Shown here: positions 56,209 to 64,000 of the stretch, one piece after another | Layout of the letters: the number at the start of each line of letters is the position of its first letter | Position numbering within the stretch: position 1 is the first letter of the stretch | From: Bacteroidia bacterium | GTDB lineage: Bacteria > Bacteroidota > Bacteroidia > Chitinophagales > Chitinophagaceae | Direction of reading: 5' to 3' | DNA length: 64,000 nt | Assembly (NCBI GenBank): GCA_030427635.1 | Contig: JAUIBA010000004.1 | Span: 186,001 to 250,000, forward strand | Notes under the pieces: model-generated | What the model saw: only the letters and a program-made list of their open reading frames with translations | Database searches by the model: none | Told to the model about the DNA's origin: nothing | Translations under genes and position numbers: made by a program

Positions 56209-56843
56209 AATAGAATATTGTTTATCAATAGAAGATACAAATGTAATCAATGTATTATCTCATATGCTGAATACACATTACAAATACTCCTTACTTAAAA
56301 TAGACATATGACGCTTTGTAGACAAATAAATATGTATAAATATTATGCTGTAAATGCCTGAACATACAGGTTATAAAATCAAAAAAATAATCAATAGAAA
56401 CTACAAATAATAATCATAATTAAATCTAAATCAATAATTTAAACTAAAAACAATAAAACAAACATACAAACTAAGTATAAAAAATATAATTGTGCAGGAA
56501 AGCCCATGAAAAGTAACATAAAATCAGTCGTATTACCACCAAATACTGCTACATAATATTAAACTCCTAATAAGTATTAAAAAATGAAGACTCATATAAG
56601 CTTAAATGCACACAAACAACTAAAAACAATTACATTAAACAACAACATTAAAATATTGATAACCAACTAAATAAACACTAACTAATAAAAACAAACAAAA
56701 TACAATATTTAGCATCATTGAATAATGGTAAAAATACAAAAGATGCTTTTTCTGGCTTATTCGGCCGCTGGTACCCGGGTACCAATAGTTATGCAACTAA
56801 CTGCTTCTTATAGTCCTTACACTTAATTAACTTGCACCCTGAT
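56209..56843. other. Gene-free spacer with a G-depleted stretch
   Basis: About 630 bases without a gene between SRAP and metG. From 56381 to 56720 the plus strand is made almost wholly of A, T and C; line 56401-56460 has no G at all and 8 C. The end near metG contains a 16-base palindrome (56769-56784). Confidence 0.75.
56769..56784. promoter_or_regulatory. 16-bp perfect palindrome upstream of metG
   Basis: TGGTACCCGGGTACCA is fully self-complementary and GC-rich inside AT-rich DNA. It ends 59 bases before the metG ATG. It is a candidate operator for a dimeric regulator; a hairpin is less likely, since there would be no loop. Confidence 0.45.
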
Positions 56844-58961
56844 ATGGAATTCAAAAGACATCTGGTTACCGCAGCACTCCCTTATGCCAATGGCCCCGTA
56901 CACATAGGACACCTGGCAGGCTGCTATCTTCCAGCCGATATATATGTACGATACCTGCGTGCACAGAAGCGCGATGTGAAGTTTGTATGTGGCAGTGATG
57001 AGCATGGAGTACCCATCACCATCCGTGCCATGAAAGAAGGTATCACCCCTCAGGATGTGGTAGATAAATATAATGCTATCATCAGGGACAGCTTTGCCGA
57101 TATGGGTATTTCTTTTGATATCTATTCCCGCACATCCAATAAAACACATCATGAAACAGCCCAGGCGTTCTTCCGTAAGCTGTATGATAATGGGGTATTT
57201 GAGGAGCGCGAAAGTGAGCAGTACTATGATGCCGAAAAGAACACTTTTCTGGCCGACAGATATATAATAGGTACCTGCCCGGTGTGCAGCAATGAAAATG
57301 CCTATGGCGACCAGTGCGAAAAATGTGGCTCTACCCTATCGCCAGAGCAGCTTATCAATCCGCGCAGTGCGCTGAGCAGTGCACCGCTGGTGAAGAAAAA
57401 AACAAAACACTGGTATTTCCCCCTGGATAAATATGAACCATGGCTGAAGGAATGGATAAGTGAGGGTAAGAAAGACCAGTGGAAACCTAATGTGTACGGA
57501 CAGTGTAAGAGCTGGCTGGACAGTGGGCTGCAGCCACGCGCCATGACCCGCGACAGCAACTGGGGAGTACCGGTACCTATAGAAGGTGCTGATGGTAAGG
57601 TACTCTATGTATGGTTTGACGCGCCGATAGGCTATATAAGCGCTACCAAAGAGCTTACCACACAATGGGCCGACTACTGGTGCCAGGAAGATACCAAACT
57701 GGTACACTTTATAGGAAAAGACAATATTGTATTCCATTGCATTATTTTCCCATCTATGCTCAAAGCACATGGTGGCTTTGTGCTGCCAGACAATGTGCCG
57801 GCAAATGAGTTTCTGAACATAGAGGGGCAGAAAGTATCCACATCGCGCAACTGGGCTGTGTGGGTAGATGAATATCTGAAAGACTTCCCGGGCCAGCAGG
57901 ATGTACTGCGCTATGTACTGTGTGCCAATGCACCGGAAAGTAAAGACAATGACTTTACATGGAAAGATTTTCAGGACAGGACCAATAATGAGCTGGTATC
58001 GGTTTTTGGCAATTTCGTAAACCGTGCCTTTGTACTCATGCATAAACTGTGTGGCGGCAGAGTACCGGCACTGCATACCGATGTAATGGATGATGCTGAC
58101 CGTGCACTGATAGCAGAAATAAGCAATACAAAGAACAGCATAGAGCAATGTCTGGAAAACTACCGTTTCAGAGATGGCCTGTTTGAAGTAATAGACCTGG
58201 CCCGCAAAGCCAATAAATACATGCAGGACAAAGAGCCATGGATAGTAGCAAAAGCTGTGGCCGCCGAACCGGAAAAGCAGAAACTGATAGACAACTGCCT
58301 GCACCTGTGCCTGCAACTGACGGCCAACCTGGCAATACTGGCTAACCCATTCCTGCCCCATACTGCACAGAAAATGTGCTATATGATGAAGGTAGTGGAC
58401 AGGATGCTGGAATGGGAAAATGCCGGCCGCACAGACCTCCTGAAAGTGAGCTACCCGCTACGTGCACCTGAACTCCTGTTTCGCAAGGTAGAAGATGCCG
58501 AAGTGGCCGCACAGGTAGAAAAACTGCACAACAATCTGAAAAAAGCAACAACACCCGTAATGGATAATAATACAACACCACAGCAGGAAGCACCGGCTAC
58601 AGAAGCAGAAAATCCACAATATCAGCCACAGAAGCCGGAAATTACCATAGACGACTTTATGAAGATAGACCTGCGTGTGGCTACCATAGTAAAAGCACAG
58701 AAGGTAGAGAAGGCTGATAAGCTGCTGCAACTGGAGCTGGACCTTGGTTATGAAACCCGTACCGTACTATCTGGCATAGCTATGCATTTTAAACCAGAGG
58801 ACATAGTAGGCAAGCAGGTAACCGTAGTGGCTAACCTTGCGCCCCGCAAAATGAGAGGCATTGAGAGCAAGGGCATGATACTAATGGCGCAGAATGCTGA
58901 CGGCGGCCTGGTATTTGCTGCACCGGTAGTACCGGCAGATAATGGCGGCGAAGTACGCTGA
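56844..58961 (+). CDS. metG: Methionyl-tRNA synthetase with C-terminal tRNA-binding domain
   Basis: Class I synthetase charging tRNA-Met. The 705-residue protein (ATG 56844; the TTG four codons up is not needed) has [18 protein letters not shown] with HIGH at 20-23. The zinc knuckle is [20 protein letters not shown], and the KMSKS loop is [11 protein letters not shown]. The anticodon domain and then an EMAP/Trbp111-type tRNA-binding domain follow, the latter in the last 110 residues ([20 protein letters not shown], then [16 protein letters not shown] and [17 protein letters not shown]). It is a typical dimeric long form. Confidence 0.96.
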   Translation: MEFKRHLVTAALPYANGPVHIGHLAGCYLPADIYVRYLRAQKRDVKFVCGSDEHGVPITIRAMKEGITPQDVVDKYNAIIRDSFADMGISFDIYSRTSNKTHHETAQAFFRKLYDNGVFEERESEQYYDAEKNTFLADRYIIGTCPVCSNENAYGDQCEKCGSTLSPEQLINPRSALSSAPLVKKKTKHWYFPLDKYEPWLKEWISEGKKDQWKPNVYGQCKSWLDSGLQPRAMTRDSNWGVPVPIEGADGKVLYVWFDAPIGYISATKELTTQWADYWCQEDTKLVHFIGKDNIVFHCIIFPSMLKAHGGFVLPDNVPANEFLNIEGQKVSTSRNWAVWVDEYLKDFPGQQDVLRYVLCANAPESKDNDFTWKDFQDRTNNELVSVFGNFVNRAFVLMHKLCGGRVPALHTDVMDDADRALIAEISNTKNSIEQCLENYRFRDGLFEVIDLARKANKYMQDKEPWIVAKAVAAEPEKQKLIDNCLHLCLQLTANLAILANPFLPHTAQKMCYMMKVVDRMLEWENAGRTDLLKVSYPLRAPELLFRKVEDAEVAAQVEKLHNNLKKATTPVMDNNTTPQQEAPATEAENPQYQPQKPEITIDDFMKIDLRVATIVKAQKVEKADKLLQLELDLGYETRTVLSGIAMHFKPEDIVGKQVTVVANLAPRKMRGIESKGMILMAQNADGGLVFAAPVVPADNGGEVR

Positions 58962-59059
58962 TAAAGGCTATGCAGGCATTACCCATGCCACAGATTGTGG
59001 AAAACTAGTGCTATCTGCAAGGCTTCAATTCTGTAATTTAGTGACAGAAACATGTGCGT

Positions 59060-59953
59060 ATGACAGAGCAGGACAAGGAAATAAAAGCATTGCTGCAACT
59101 GGTAGATGACCCTGACGGGGAAGTATATGACACTATTGCGGCCAGACTACTGCACTATGGCAGGCAGATAATACCCCGGCTGGAGCAGGTATGGGAAACA
59201 ACCCTGGACGAAACCGTGCAGGAGCGTGTGGAACAACTTATACACCGGGTACATTTCAATGACCTGCAGCGGGAAGTTCTGGACTGGAATAAGACAGCAG
59301 ATCCTGACCTGTTCTTTGGGGCCATACTGATAGCGAAATACCGGTTTCCTGACCTGAATGTACAGTCGCTGTATACCCAGTTTGAGCAGATACGCAGAAA
59401 TGTGTGGCTGGAGCTGAATAATTACATGACCCCTCTGGAGCAGGTAAATGTAATAAACAGCATTATATACAACTATTATAAGCTTAGTGGTCATGAACTT
59501 ACCGAGCGCAATGCTGCACACTTTTTCATCAATCAGACGCTGGAAAGCAAGCAGGGCAATGCCTATGCAATAGGCATCATTTATCTGGCAATATGTGATG
59601 TGCTGGATATTCCCATTTTTGCAGTGGGGGTGCCCCGCCAGTTCATATTCGCCTACATTGATACTGTTCATAGCTTTATGGGCGAGGACTCCGGTATAAG
59701 CGAACTGCAGTTTTACATAGACCCGATGAATGGTATGATGTACACGCAGAAAGACGTAAGCCTGTATCTGAAGAAGATAAATGCTACGGACTATGATAAG
59801 TACATGCTGCCGCTTACCACCAGAAGCATCATATATAAAATGCTGGAAGAACTGAGCCTCTGCTACAGCTACAAAAACGAGGACCAGAATGCTGCAGAAA
59901 TAAAGCAGCTGATGATGCTGATAAGACCTCCTGAAAAAGAAGAGGAAGACTGA
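59060..59953 (+). CDS. SirB1/transglutaminase-like family protein
   Basis: A 297-residue cytoplasmic protein. ATG 59060 is preferred over the GTG two codons earlier. An N-terminal helical repeat-like part (LLQLVDDPDGEVYDTIAARL, RIIPRLEQVWE-like IIPRLEQVWETTL) is followed by the SirB1 core. The core shows NVINSIIYNYYKLSG, NQTLESKQGNAYAIGIIYL (in place of the transglutaminase Cys motif) and GVPRQFIFAYID. In this family the usual Cys is replaced, and here the position reads GNAYAIG, so no peptidase activity is expected. It lies between metG and the MBL-rhodanese gene; function unknown. Confidence 0.8.
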   Translation: MTEQDKEIKALLQLVDDPDGEVYDTIAARLLHYGRQIIPRLEQVWETTLDETVQERVEQLIHRVHFNDLQREVLDWNKTADPDLFFGAILIAKYRFPDLNVQSLYTQFEQIRRNVWLELNNYMTPLEQVNVINSIIYNYYKLSGHELTERNAAHFFINQTLESKQGNAYAIGIIYLAICDVLDIPIFAVGVPRQFIFAYIDTVHSFMGEDSGISELQFYIDPMNGMMYTQKDVSLYLKKINATDYDKYMLPLTTRSIIYKMLEELSLCYSYKNEDQNAAEIKQLMMLIRPPEKEEED

Positions 59954-60053
59954 CGAAAATCATACCGGTAAATGATGCCCGTCCGTGAGCAAAACTGAGA
60001 AATAAACGCTATTTGCATAAGGTGGAATGGTAAAAGTTCTGCTATCAATGCAA

Positions 60054-61442
60054 ATGTTCGTACAACTCATGTATACAAACTGTCTGGCTCAGGCAGCATA
60101 TTATATAGAATCGGATGGTGAAGCGGCAATCATAGACCCACTGCGGGACCCAAAGCCGTACATGGAACTGGCTAAAGACCGGAACGCCACTATAAAATAT
60201 GTGCTGGAAACGCATTTTCATGCCGATTTTGTATCAGGACATCTGGACCTGGCTAAAGAAACGGGAGCAACAATAGTTTTCGGACCGGACGCACAACCCG
60301 GATATACTGCACACATTGCTACTGATGGCGAACAGCTGAAACTGGGTAAGATGACACTGGAAGTGCTGCACACGCCCGGTCACACCATAGAGTCGGCCTG
60401 CTATCTGCTGCGTAACGAGCAGGGTGCGCCAGAGGCGGTATTTACCGGTGACACCCTGTTTGTAGGGGAAGTAGGCCGTCCCGATCTTATGAGCGGCAAC
60501 CTGGATAAAGAGACGCTGGCAGGTATGCTGTATGACTCTCTGCAACGCAGCATACTTACGCTACCCGACGACGTTATTGTGTATCCGGGTCATGGGGCGG
60601 GATCGGCCTGCGGAAAGAATATAGGCAAGGAATCACAAAGTACTATAGGCATACAGAAGCTGACGAATATGCCTCTGCGCATACAGGACCGGCAGCAGTT
60701 CATAGAAACTGTGACCACCGGGCTCCCCGCAGCACCACAATATTTCTTTACAGATGCCGGCATCAACAGGAAAGGATATGACTCCTACCAGGAGCAGATG
60801 GAACAATGCATGCGCCCCATAAGTGCTGAAGACTGCCTGAACTATATAGAGCATGGAGCTGTAGTACTTGACAGCCGTCCGGCTGCTACATTTAGCAAAG
60901 GACATATAGCCGGGGCACTGAATATTGGTCTGAGCGGTGATTATGCCGTATGGGCAGGTACCCTGCTGGGGCCTGATGAGGAGCTGATAATAGTAGCAGA
61001 AGCCGGCAAGGAGCAGGAGGCAATAGAAAGACTGGCACGTATTGGCTATACCAATGTAAAAGGTTATCTACCCGACAATGCAGCAGCCTGGACGGCTGCA
61101 AACCTGCCAACTGATACAATACCGGTACTGGACATAGCAACAATAGCAGAACCACTAATGGCAGGCACTTACAACCTGCTGGATGTGCGCACCCGTAATG
61201 AGGTGGCCCGATGTGAACTACAGGGTGCTATGCACATACCCCTTAATGAACTGATGAAACAAATGGATACTATGCTGAAAAACGGGCTATGGGTAGTGTG
61301 CTGCGCTGCAGGATACCGCTCTATGATAGCAGCATCACTCATGAAGAGGCACGGGTTCCATCACGTAAGCTCTGTAAACGGCGGTGTGAATGAAATAAAG
61401 GCCACCATGCCTGAACTGATATATGAACCAACAACGGTATAA
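60054..61442 (+). CDS. MBL-fold hydrolase fused to two rhodanese domains
   Basis: A 462-residue protein of the persulfide dioxygenase/sulfurtransferase type. The MBL part (1-240) has THFHADFVSGH (metal ligands), HTPGHTIESACYLL, FTGDTLFVGEVGRPDL and VYPGHGAGSACG. Rhodanese 1 (about 265-355: VVLDSRPAATFSKGHIAGAL) lacks the catalytic Cys: its loop reads IVAEAGKEQEA. Rhodanese 2 (about 370-460) keeps it in WVVCCAAGYRSMIAASL. ATG 60054 (MFVQLMYTNCLAQAAYYI) fits the family; ATGs at 60048 and 60027 are alternatives. It precedes the Cys-motif protein and copper ATPase and may handle persulfides. Confidence 0.88.
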   Translation: MFVQLMYTNCLAQAAYYIESDGEAAIIDPLRDPKPYMELAKDRNATIKYVLETHFHADFVSGHLDLAKETGATIVFGPDAQPGYTAHIATDGEQLKLGKMTLEVLHTPGHTIESACYLLRNEQGAPEAVFTGDTLFVGEVGRPDLMSGNLDKETLAGMLYDSLQRSILTLPDDVIVYPGHGAGSACGKNIGKESQSTIGIQKLTNMPLRIQDRQQFIETVTTGLPAAPQYFFTDAGINRKGYDSYQEQMEQCMRPISAEDCLNYIEHGAVVLDSRPAATFSKGHIAGALNIGLSGDYAVWAGTLLGPDEELIIVAEAGKEQEAIERLARIGYTNVKGYLPDNAAAWTAANLPTDTIPVLDIATIAEPLMAGTYNLLDVRTRNEVARCELQGAMHIPLNELMKQMDTMLKNGLWVVCCAAGYRSMIAASLMKRHGFHHVSSVNGGVNEIKATMPELIYEPTTV

Positions 61443-61482
61443 CCTGATAAACTCAATAATCCTACCCCAAAAAAGCTACATA

Positions 61483-62043
61483 ATGATAAGGTCACGATAC
61501 GAGCAGTATGCTAATAAAAATGTAGGCTACCTGACAGAGGAGCTTCTGGCAGGCTATTACGAATCTCTGATATCCCTGTGCCAGGATGCCAGAAAGCAGG
61601 CTGAAAAAATAAAACGGGTAGAAACTCATGACTCTGCATTGCAGTATGCACTGACCTGTGAGGAAATACTCACTGAAACAGAAAGGCATGTATCGCACAG
61701 GCTTAATGAGTATGTACCCTACCTGAAAGACCTGTCTGTAAAAGTAGATACAGGCCATGACTGTGCCGGATGCAAAGGGGGATGCCAGCTGAATCATGAA
61801 GTAAGGGTGCTGGAACTGAATGCAACGAACGACATGATGAAAAAACTGCTTTCCAAGCTACAGTTCTCTACCCTGCCCCTGTATTCAGAAACCATATTTC
61901 CTGAAGACTACAGGCTGCTGCGAAGCAATATGGCACTACTGGAAACAAACCTGACAGAACTATTTTTTCTGGAAAATAACTTCCTGATACCGGGCATAGC
62001 CGATGCACAAAAACAGATAAATGCTGGAAACCACGCAAAATAA
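61483..62043 (+). CDS. Helical protein with a CxxCxxxC motif and a hemerythrin-like tail
   Basis: A 186-residue, helix-rich soluble protein not firmly recognised. ATG 61483 gives MIRSRYEQYANKNVGYL; 20 codons above it are not convincing. Around residue 102 is DCAGCKGGCQLNHEV, with three Cys that could bind metal. The C-terminal FFLENNFLIPGIADAQ resembles the LENNxLFP segment of hemerythrin-type di-iron proteins such as RIC/YtfE. It overlaps the start of the copper ATPase by 23 bases, so the two are probably translated together. Confidence 0.6.
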   Translation: MIRSRYEQYANKNVGYLTEELLAGYYESLISLCQDARKQAEKIKRVETHDSALQYALTCEEILTETERHVSHRLNEYVPYLKDLSVKVDTGHDCAGCKGGCQLNHEVRVLELNATNDMMKKLLSKLQFSTLPLYSETIFPEDYRLLRSNMALLETNLTELFFLENNFLIPGIADAQKQINAGNHAK

Positions 62044-64000
62044 AACCATAGCTGACCCCAAAACCGGAAAAACAGAAACTCTATGCTACCACTGCGGTGC
62101 CGCATGTGGTACCGACAAAATAACAATAGAGGACAAAGCTTTCTGCTGTGACGGATGCCGGCTGGTATATGAGATAATCAATGAAAATGGCCTGTGCGAC
62201 TACTACAACCTTCAGTCGCACCCGGGGCTGGCTCAGATAAAAGCGGTAAGGAATGATAAATATGCATTTCTGGACAATACCGAAATAGCACGGAAGCTAT
62301 ACCAGTTCAGCAATGATGAGCTGACGATAGTAACATTATATATACCATCTATACACTGTGCATCGTGCATGTGGCTGCTGGAACACCTGAACCGGGTAGA
62401 TGCCGGAATCAAAGAAAGCAGGATAAATTTCTCGGCCAAGGAAGTAACCATACACTTCCACCCGAAGAAAACGACCTTCAGAAAAGTAGTAGAGCTACTT
62501 ACTACTGTGGGATATGAGCCATATATAAGTCTGGATGACAGTGAAGGAAAAAAAGCAAGTAACTATAATAAACAGCGTATTGTAAAACTGGGCGTGGCAG
62601 GCTTCTGCTTTGGCAATATCATGATGCTCAGTTTTCCCGAGTACCTGTCGGGGCATACAGGTATTGAGGAACAATACACCAGATTGTTCCGCTACCTGAA
62701 TCTGGCATTGTCATTACCTGTATTCTTCTATGCTGCATCAGAATTCTACGCTACGGCATGGGCCGGGCTGAAACAAAAGATACTGAATATAGATGCGCCT
62801 ATAGTACTGGCACTGATTATCACATTCTCGCGCAGCATATACGAAATAGTTACCGGCACAGGAGCCGGCTATCTGGACAGTATGAGCGGTATCGTATTCT
62901 TCATGCTGGCAGGCCGCCTGCTGCAGGAGCGTACTTACAAATCACTTTCCTTTACCCGGGATTATAAATCTTACTTCCCAATAGCGGTAAATGTGCGTAC
63001 TAAGGACGGCATGGTTACCAAACAGCTACAGGACCTGAAAGAAAAGGATATAGTAGTACTGCACAATGACGAAATAGTACCTGCCGACTCCATATCCCTT
63101 ACTGCCGATGCTGCTATCGACTACAGCTTTGTAACCGGCGAGTCGGCACCGGTAAGAGTAAAAGAAAGAGACCTTGTATATGCAGGCGGACGGCTGAAAG
63201 GTACCGAAATGGTGCTGCAGATAGTAAAACCTATAGCTGGCAGCTACCTTACATCTCTGTGGAATCATTATGCATTCAGAAGGAATAAGACAGAAAAGAA
63301 TGATAAGGAAAGCACCATACACCTGCTGAGTAAATACTTCACTATTATCCTTTTTGTACTCACCGCCGCTACTACACTGTACTGGTATCTGAATGACCCG
63401 TCCAAAATAATAACCAGTGTATCGGCCATGCTCATAGTAGCCTGCCCCTGTGCTTTACTGCTGGCAGCTACCTTCACCAATGGCAACATATTGAGAATAT
63501 TAAGCCTGAATGGCTTGTACCTGCGTGATGCTACTGTGATAGAGCAAATGGCAGGAGCCGATCAGATAGTCTTTGACAAGACAGGTACCATCACCAAAAA
63601 TGATAGTACGGGTATACTGTACTCCGGCACGGTACTTACCGATGCGGATAAAGACCTGCTGTATGCAGTAGTGAGCCAGAGCAACCACCCTAACAGTAAG
63701 GCACTGGCCAAATGGCTGGGGAACCGTAACAAAGTAACCCTGAATTCATGGAAAGAGTATCCCGGAATGGGCATTGAAGCACGCAATGGCGATACTGTAA
63801 TAAAAGTAGGCTCAAAGGCTTTTGCGGGTGAGGGATGGAGTGAATACCCCACAGAAGCCAGTCTGTATGTAAATATTAATGACAAAGTAACCAGCTTTCA
63901 CCTGCAGGCGGCCTACCGAAAAGATATGCCTGAGGTGCTGAGTAGCCTGCAAAAAAACTATAAATTAAGTCTGCTGTCTGGCGACAATGAGCGCCAGAGT
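62021..64000 (+). CDS. ccoI: Copper-type P1B ATPase of the CcoI/FixI group, 3' end beyond window
   Basis: A heavy-metal-translocating ATPase, open from ATG 62021 to the end of the window (660 codons without a stop). An N-terminal zinc-finger-like region (LCYHCGAACGTDK, then FCCDGCRLVYEI) is followed by an HMA domain with CxxC in SIHCASCMWLLEHLN. Then come membrane helices, TGES in FVTGESAPVRV, the CPC motif in IVACPCALLLAAT, and the phosphorylation site FDKTGTITKN. The HP motif occurs in SQSNHPNSKALA. This layout (extra Cys domain in front) is that of the ATPase that supplies copper to cbb3 oxidase, usually next to ccoNOP. The nucleotide-binding domain is cut at the right edge. Confidence 0.92.
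   Translation, partial: MLETTQNKTIADPKTGKTETLCYHCGAACGTDKITIEDKAFCCDGCRLVYEIINENGLCDYYNLQSHPGLAQIKAVRNDKYAFLDNTEIARKLYQFSNDELTIVTLYIPSIHCASCMWLLEHLNRVDAGIKESRINFSAKEVTIHFHPKKTTFRKVVELLTTVGYEPYISLDDSEGKKASNYNKQRIVKLGVAGFCFGNIMMLSFPEYLSGHTGIEEQYTRLFRYLNLALSLPVFFYAASEFYATAWAGLKQKILNIDAPIVLALIITFSRSIYEIVTGTGAGYLDSMSGIVFFMLAGRLLQERTYKSLSFTRDYKSYFPIAVNVRTKDGMVTKQLQDLKEKDIVVLHNDEIVPADSISLTADAAIDYSFVTGESAPVRVKERDLVYAGGRLKGTEMVLQIVKPIAGSYLTSLWNHYAFRRNKTEKNDKESTIHLLSKYFTIILFVLTAATTLYWYLNDPSKIITSVSAMLIVACPCALLLAATFTNGNILRILSLNGLYLRDATVIEQMAGADQIVFDKTGTITKNDSTGILYSGTVLTDADKDLLYAVVSQSNHPNSKALAKWLGNRNKVTLNSWKEYPGMGIEARNGDTVIKVGSKAFAGEGWSEYPTEASLYVNINDKVTSFHLQAAYRKDMPEVLSSLQKNYKLSLLSGDNERQS

Noticed and set aside
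57336-58361. Open frame of 341 codons on the minus strand
   Set aside because: It is antisense to metG, Tyr/His/Phe-rich as expected for a shadow of that gene, and lacks any domain. The same holds for the long frames opposite sdhA (1721-2389), rpoC (26340-27530) and rpoB (31369-32214).

Overview
The window looks like a chromosomal stretch from a member of the Bacteroidota, probably near the Chitinophagaceae. The evidence is three surface proteins ending in type IX secretion (T9SS) sorting domains, a three-gene succinate dehydrogenase with a five-helix cytochrome b, a 38-residue THX ribosomal protein, a Porin_10-like porin, bacillithiol synthesis (BshC) and promoters of the Bacteroides form TTTG-N19-TAnnTTTG. 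No tRNA, rRNA, transposase, integrase or CRISPR array was found. Genes lie on both strands and many adjoin convergently with almost no space between stops.

Layout. 1-3190 is sdhCAB (minus; sdhB runs off the left edge) with a clear promoter. 3241-5550 is a sigma / anti-sigma / outer-membrane-protein operon closed by a terminator. bshC follows, then a 1532-residue beta-helix plus Ig-like adhesin (7580-12178). 12262-20959 carries rlmI, recN, lipB, ribF, a porin and four unknowns. 21041-24022 is a second adhesin built from the same Ig-like repeat. Then come engB, a START-domain protein and the rpoB-rpoC pair (25791-34386). A four-helix-bundle protein of the 23S rRNA intervening-sequence (S23) family sits between rpoB and rpoC, bordered by heptamer repeats. 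anmK, pgk and hmgA follow.

38521-45490 is mixed: two small exported proteins, a PAS-GAF-PAS histidine-kinase-like protein without ATPase domain, a rifampin ADP-ribosyltransferase (arr), a secreted subtilase with a T9SS tail, a nucleotide-sugar epimerase and the THX gene. 45612-52572 holds tmk, a YfhO-like membrane protein, a PD40 beta-propeller protein, an ACMSD-like amidohydrolase and a trans-sulfuration-type PLP enzyme. 52573-56843 is an AT-rich, gene-poor island with an erythromycin-esterase-like protein, perfect GTAGATA repeats, a 170-bp tandem repeat with helically phased ACCCCAT boxes, an EEP-fold nuclease, a SRAP protein and a long G-depleted spacer. The right end (56844-64000) is metG, a SirB1-family protein, an MBL-rhodanese protein, a Cys-motif/hemerythrin-like protein and the start of a CcoI/FixI-type copper ATPase, probably the approach to a cbb3 oxidase cluster beyond the window.

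The most unusual features are the S23 gene and its flanking heptamer arrays inside the RNA polymerase operon (the same heptamers recur at two other loci), and the phased 170-bp repeat array. All functions are inferred from reading translated sequence; no database search was run.
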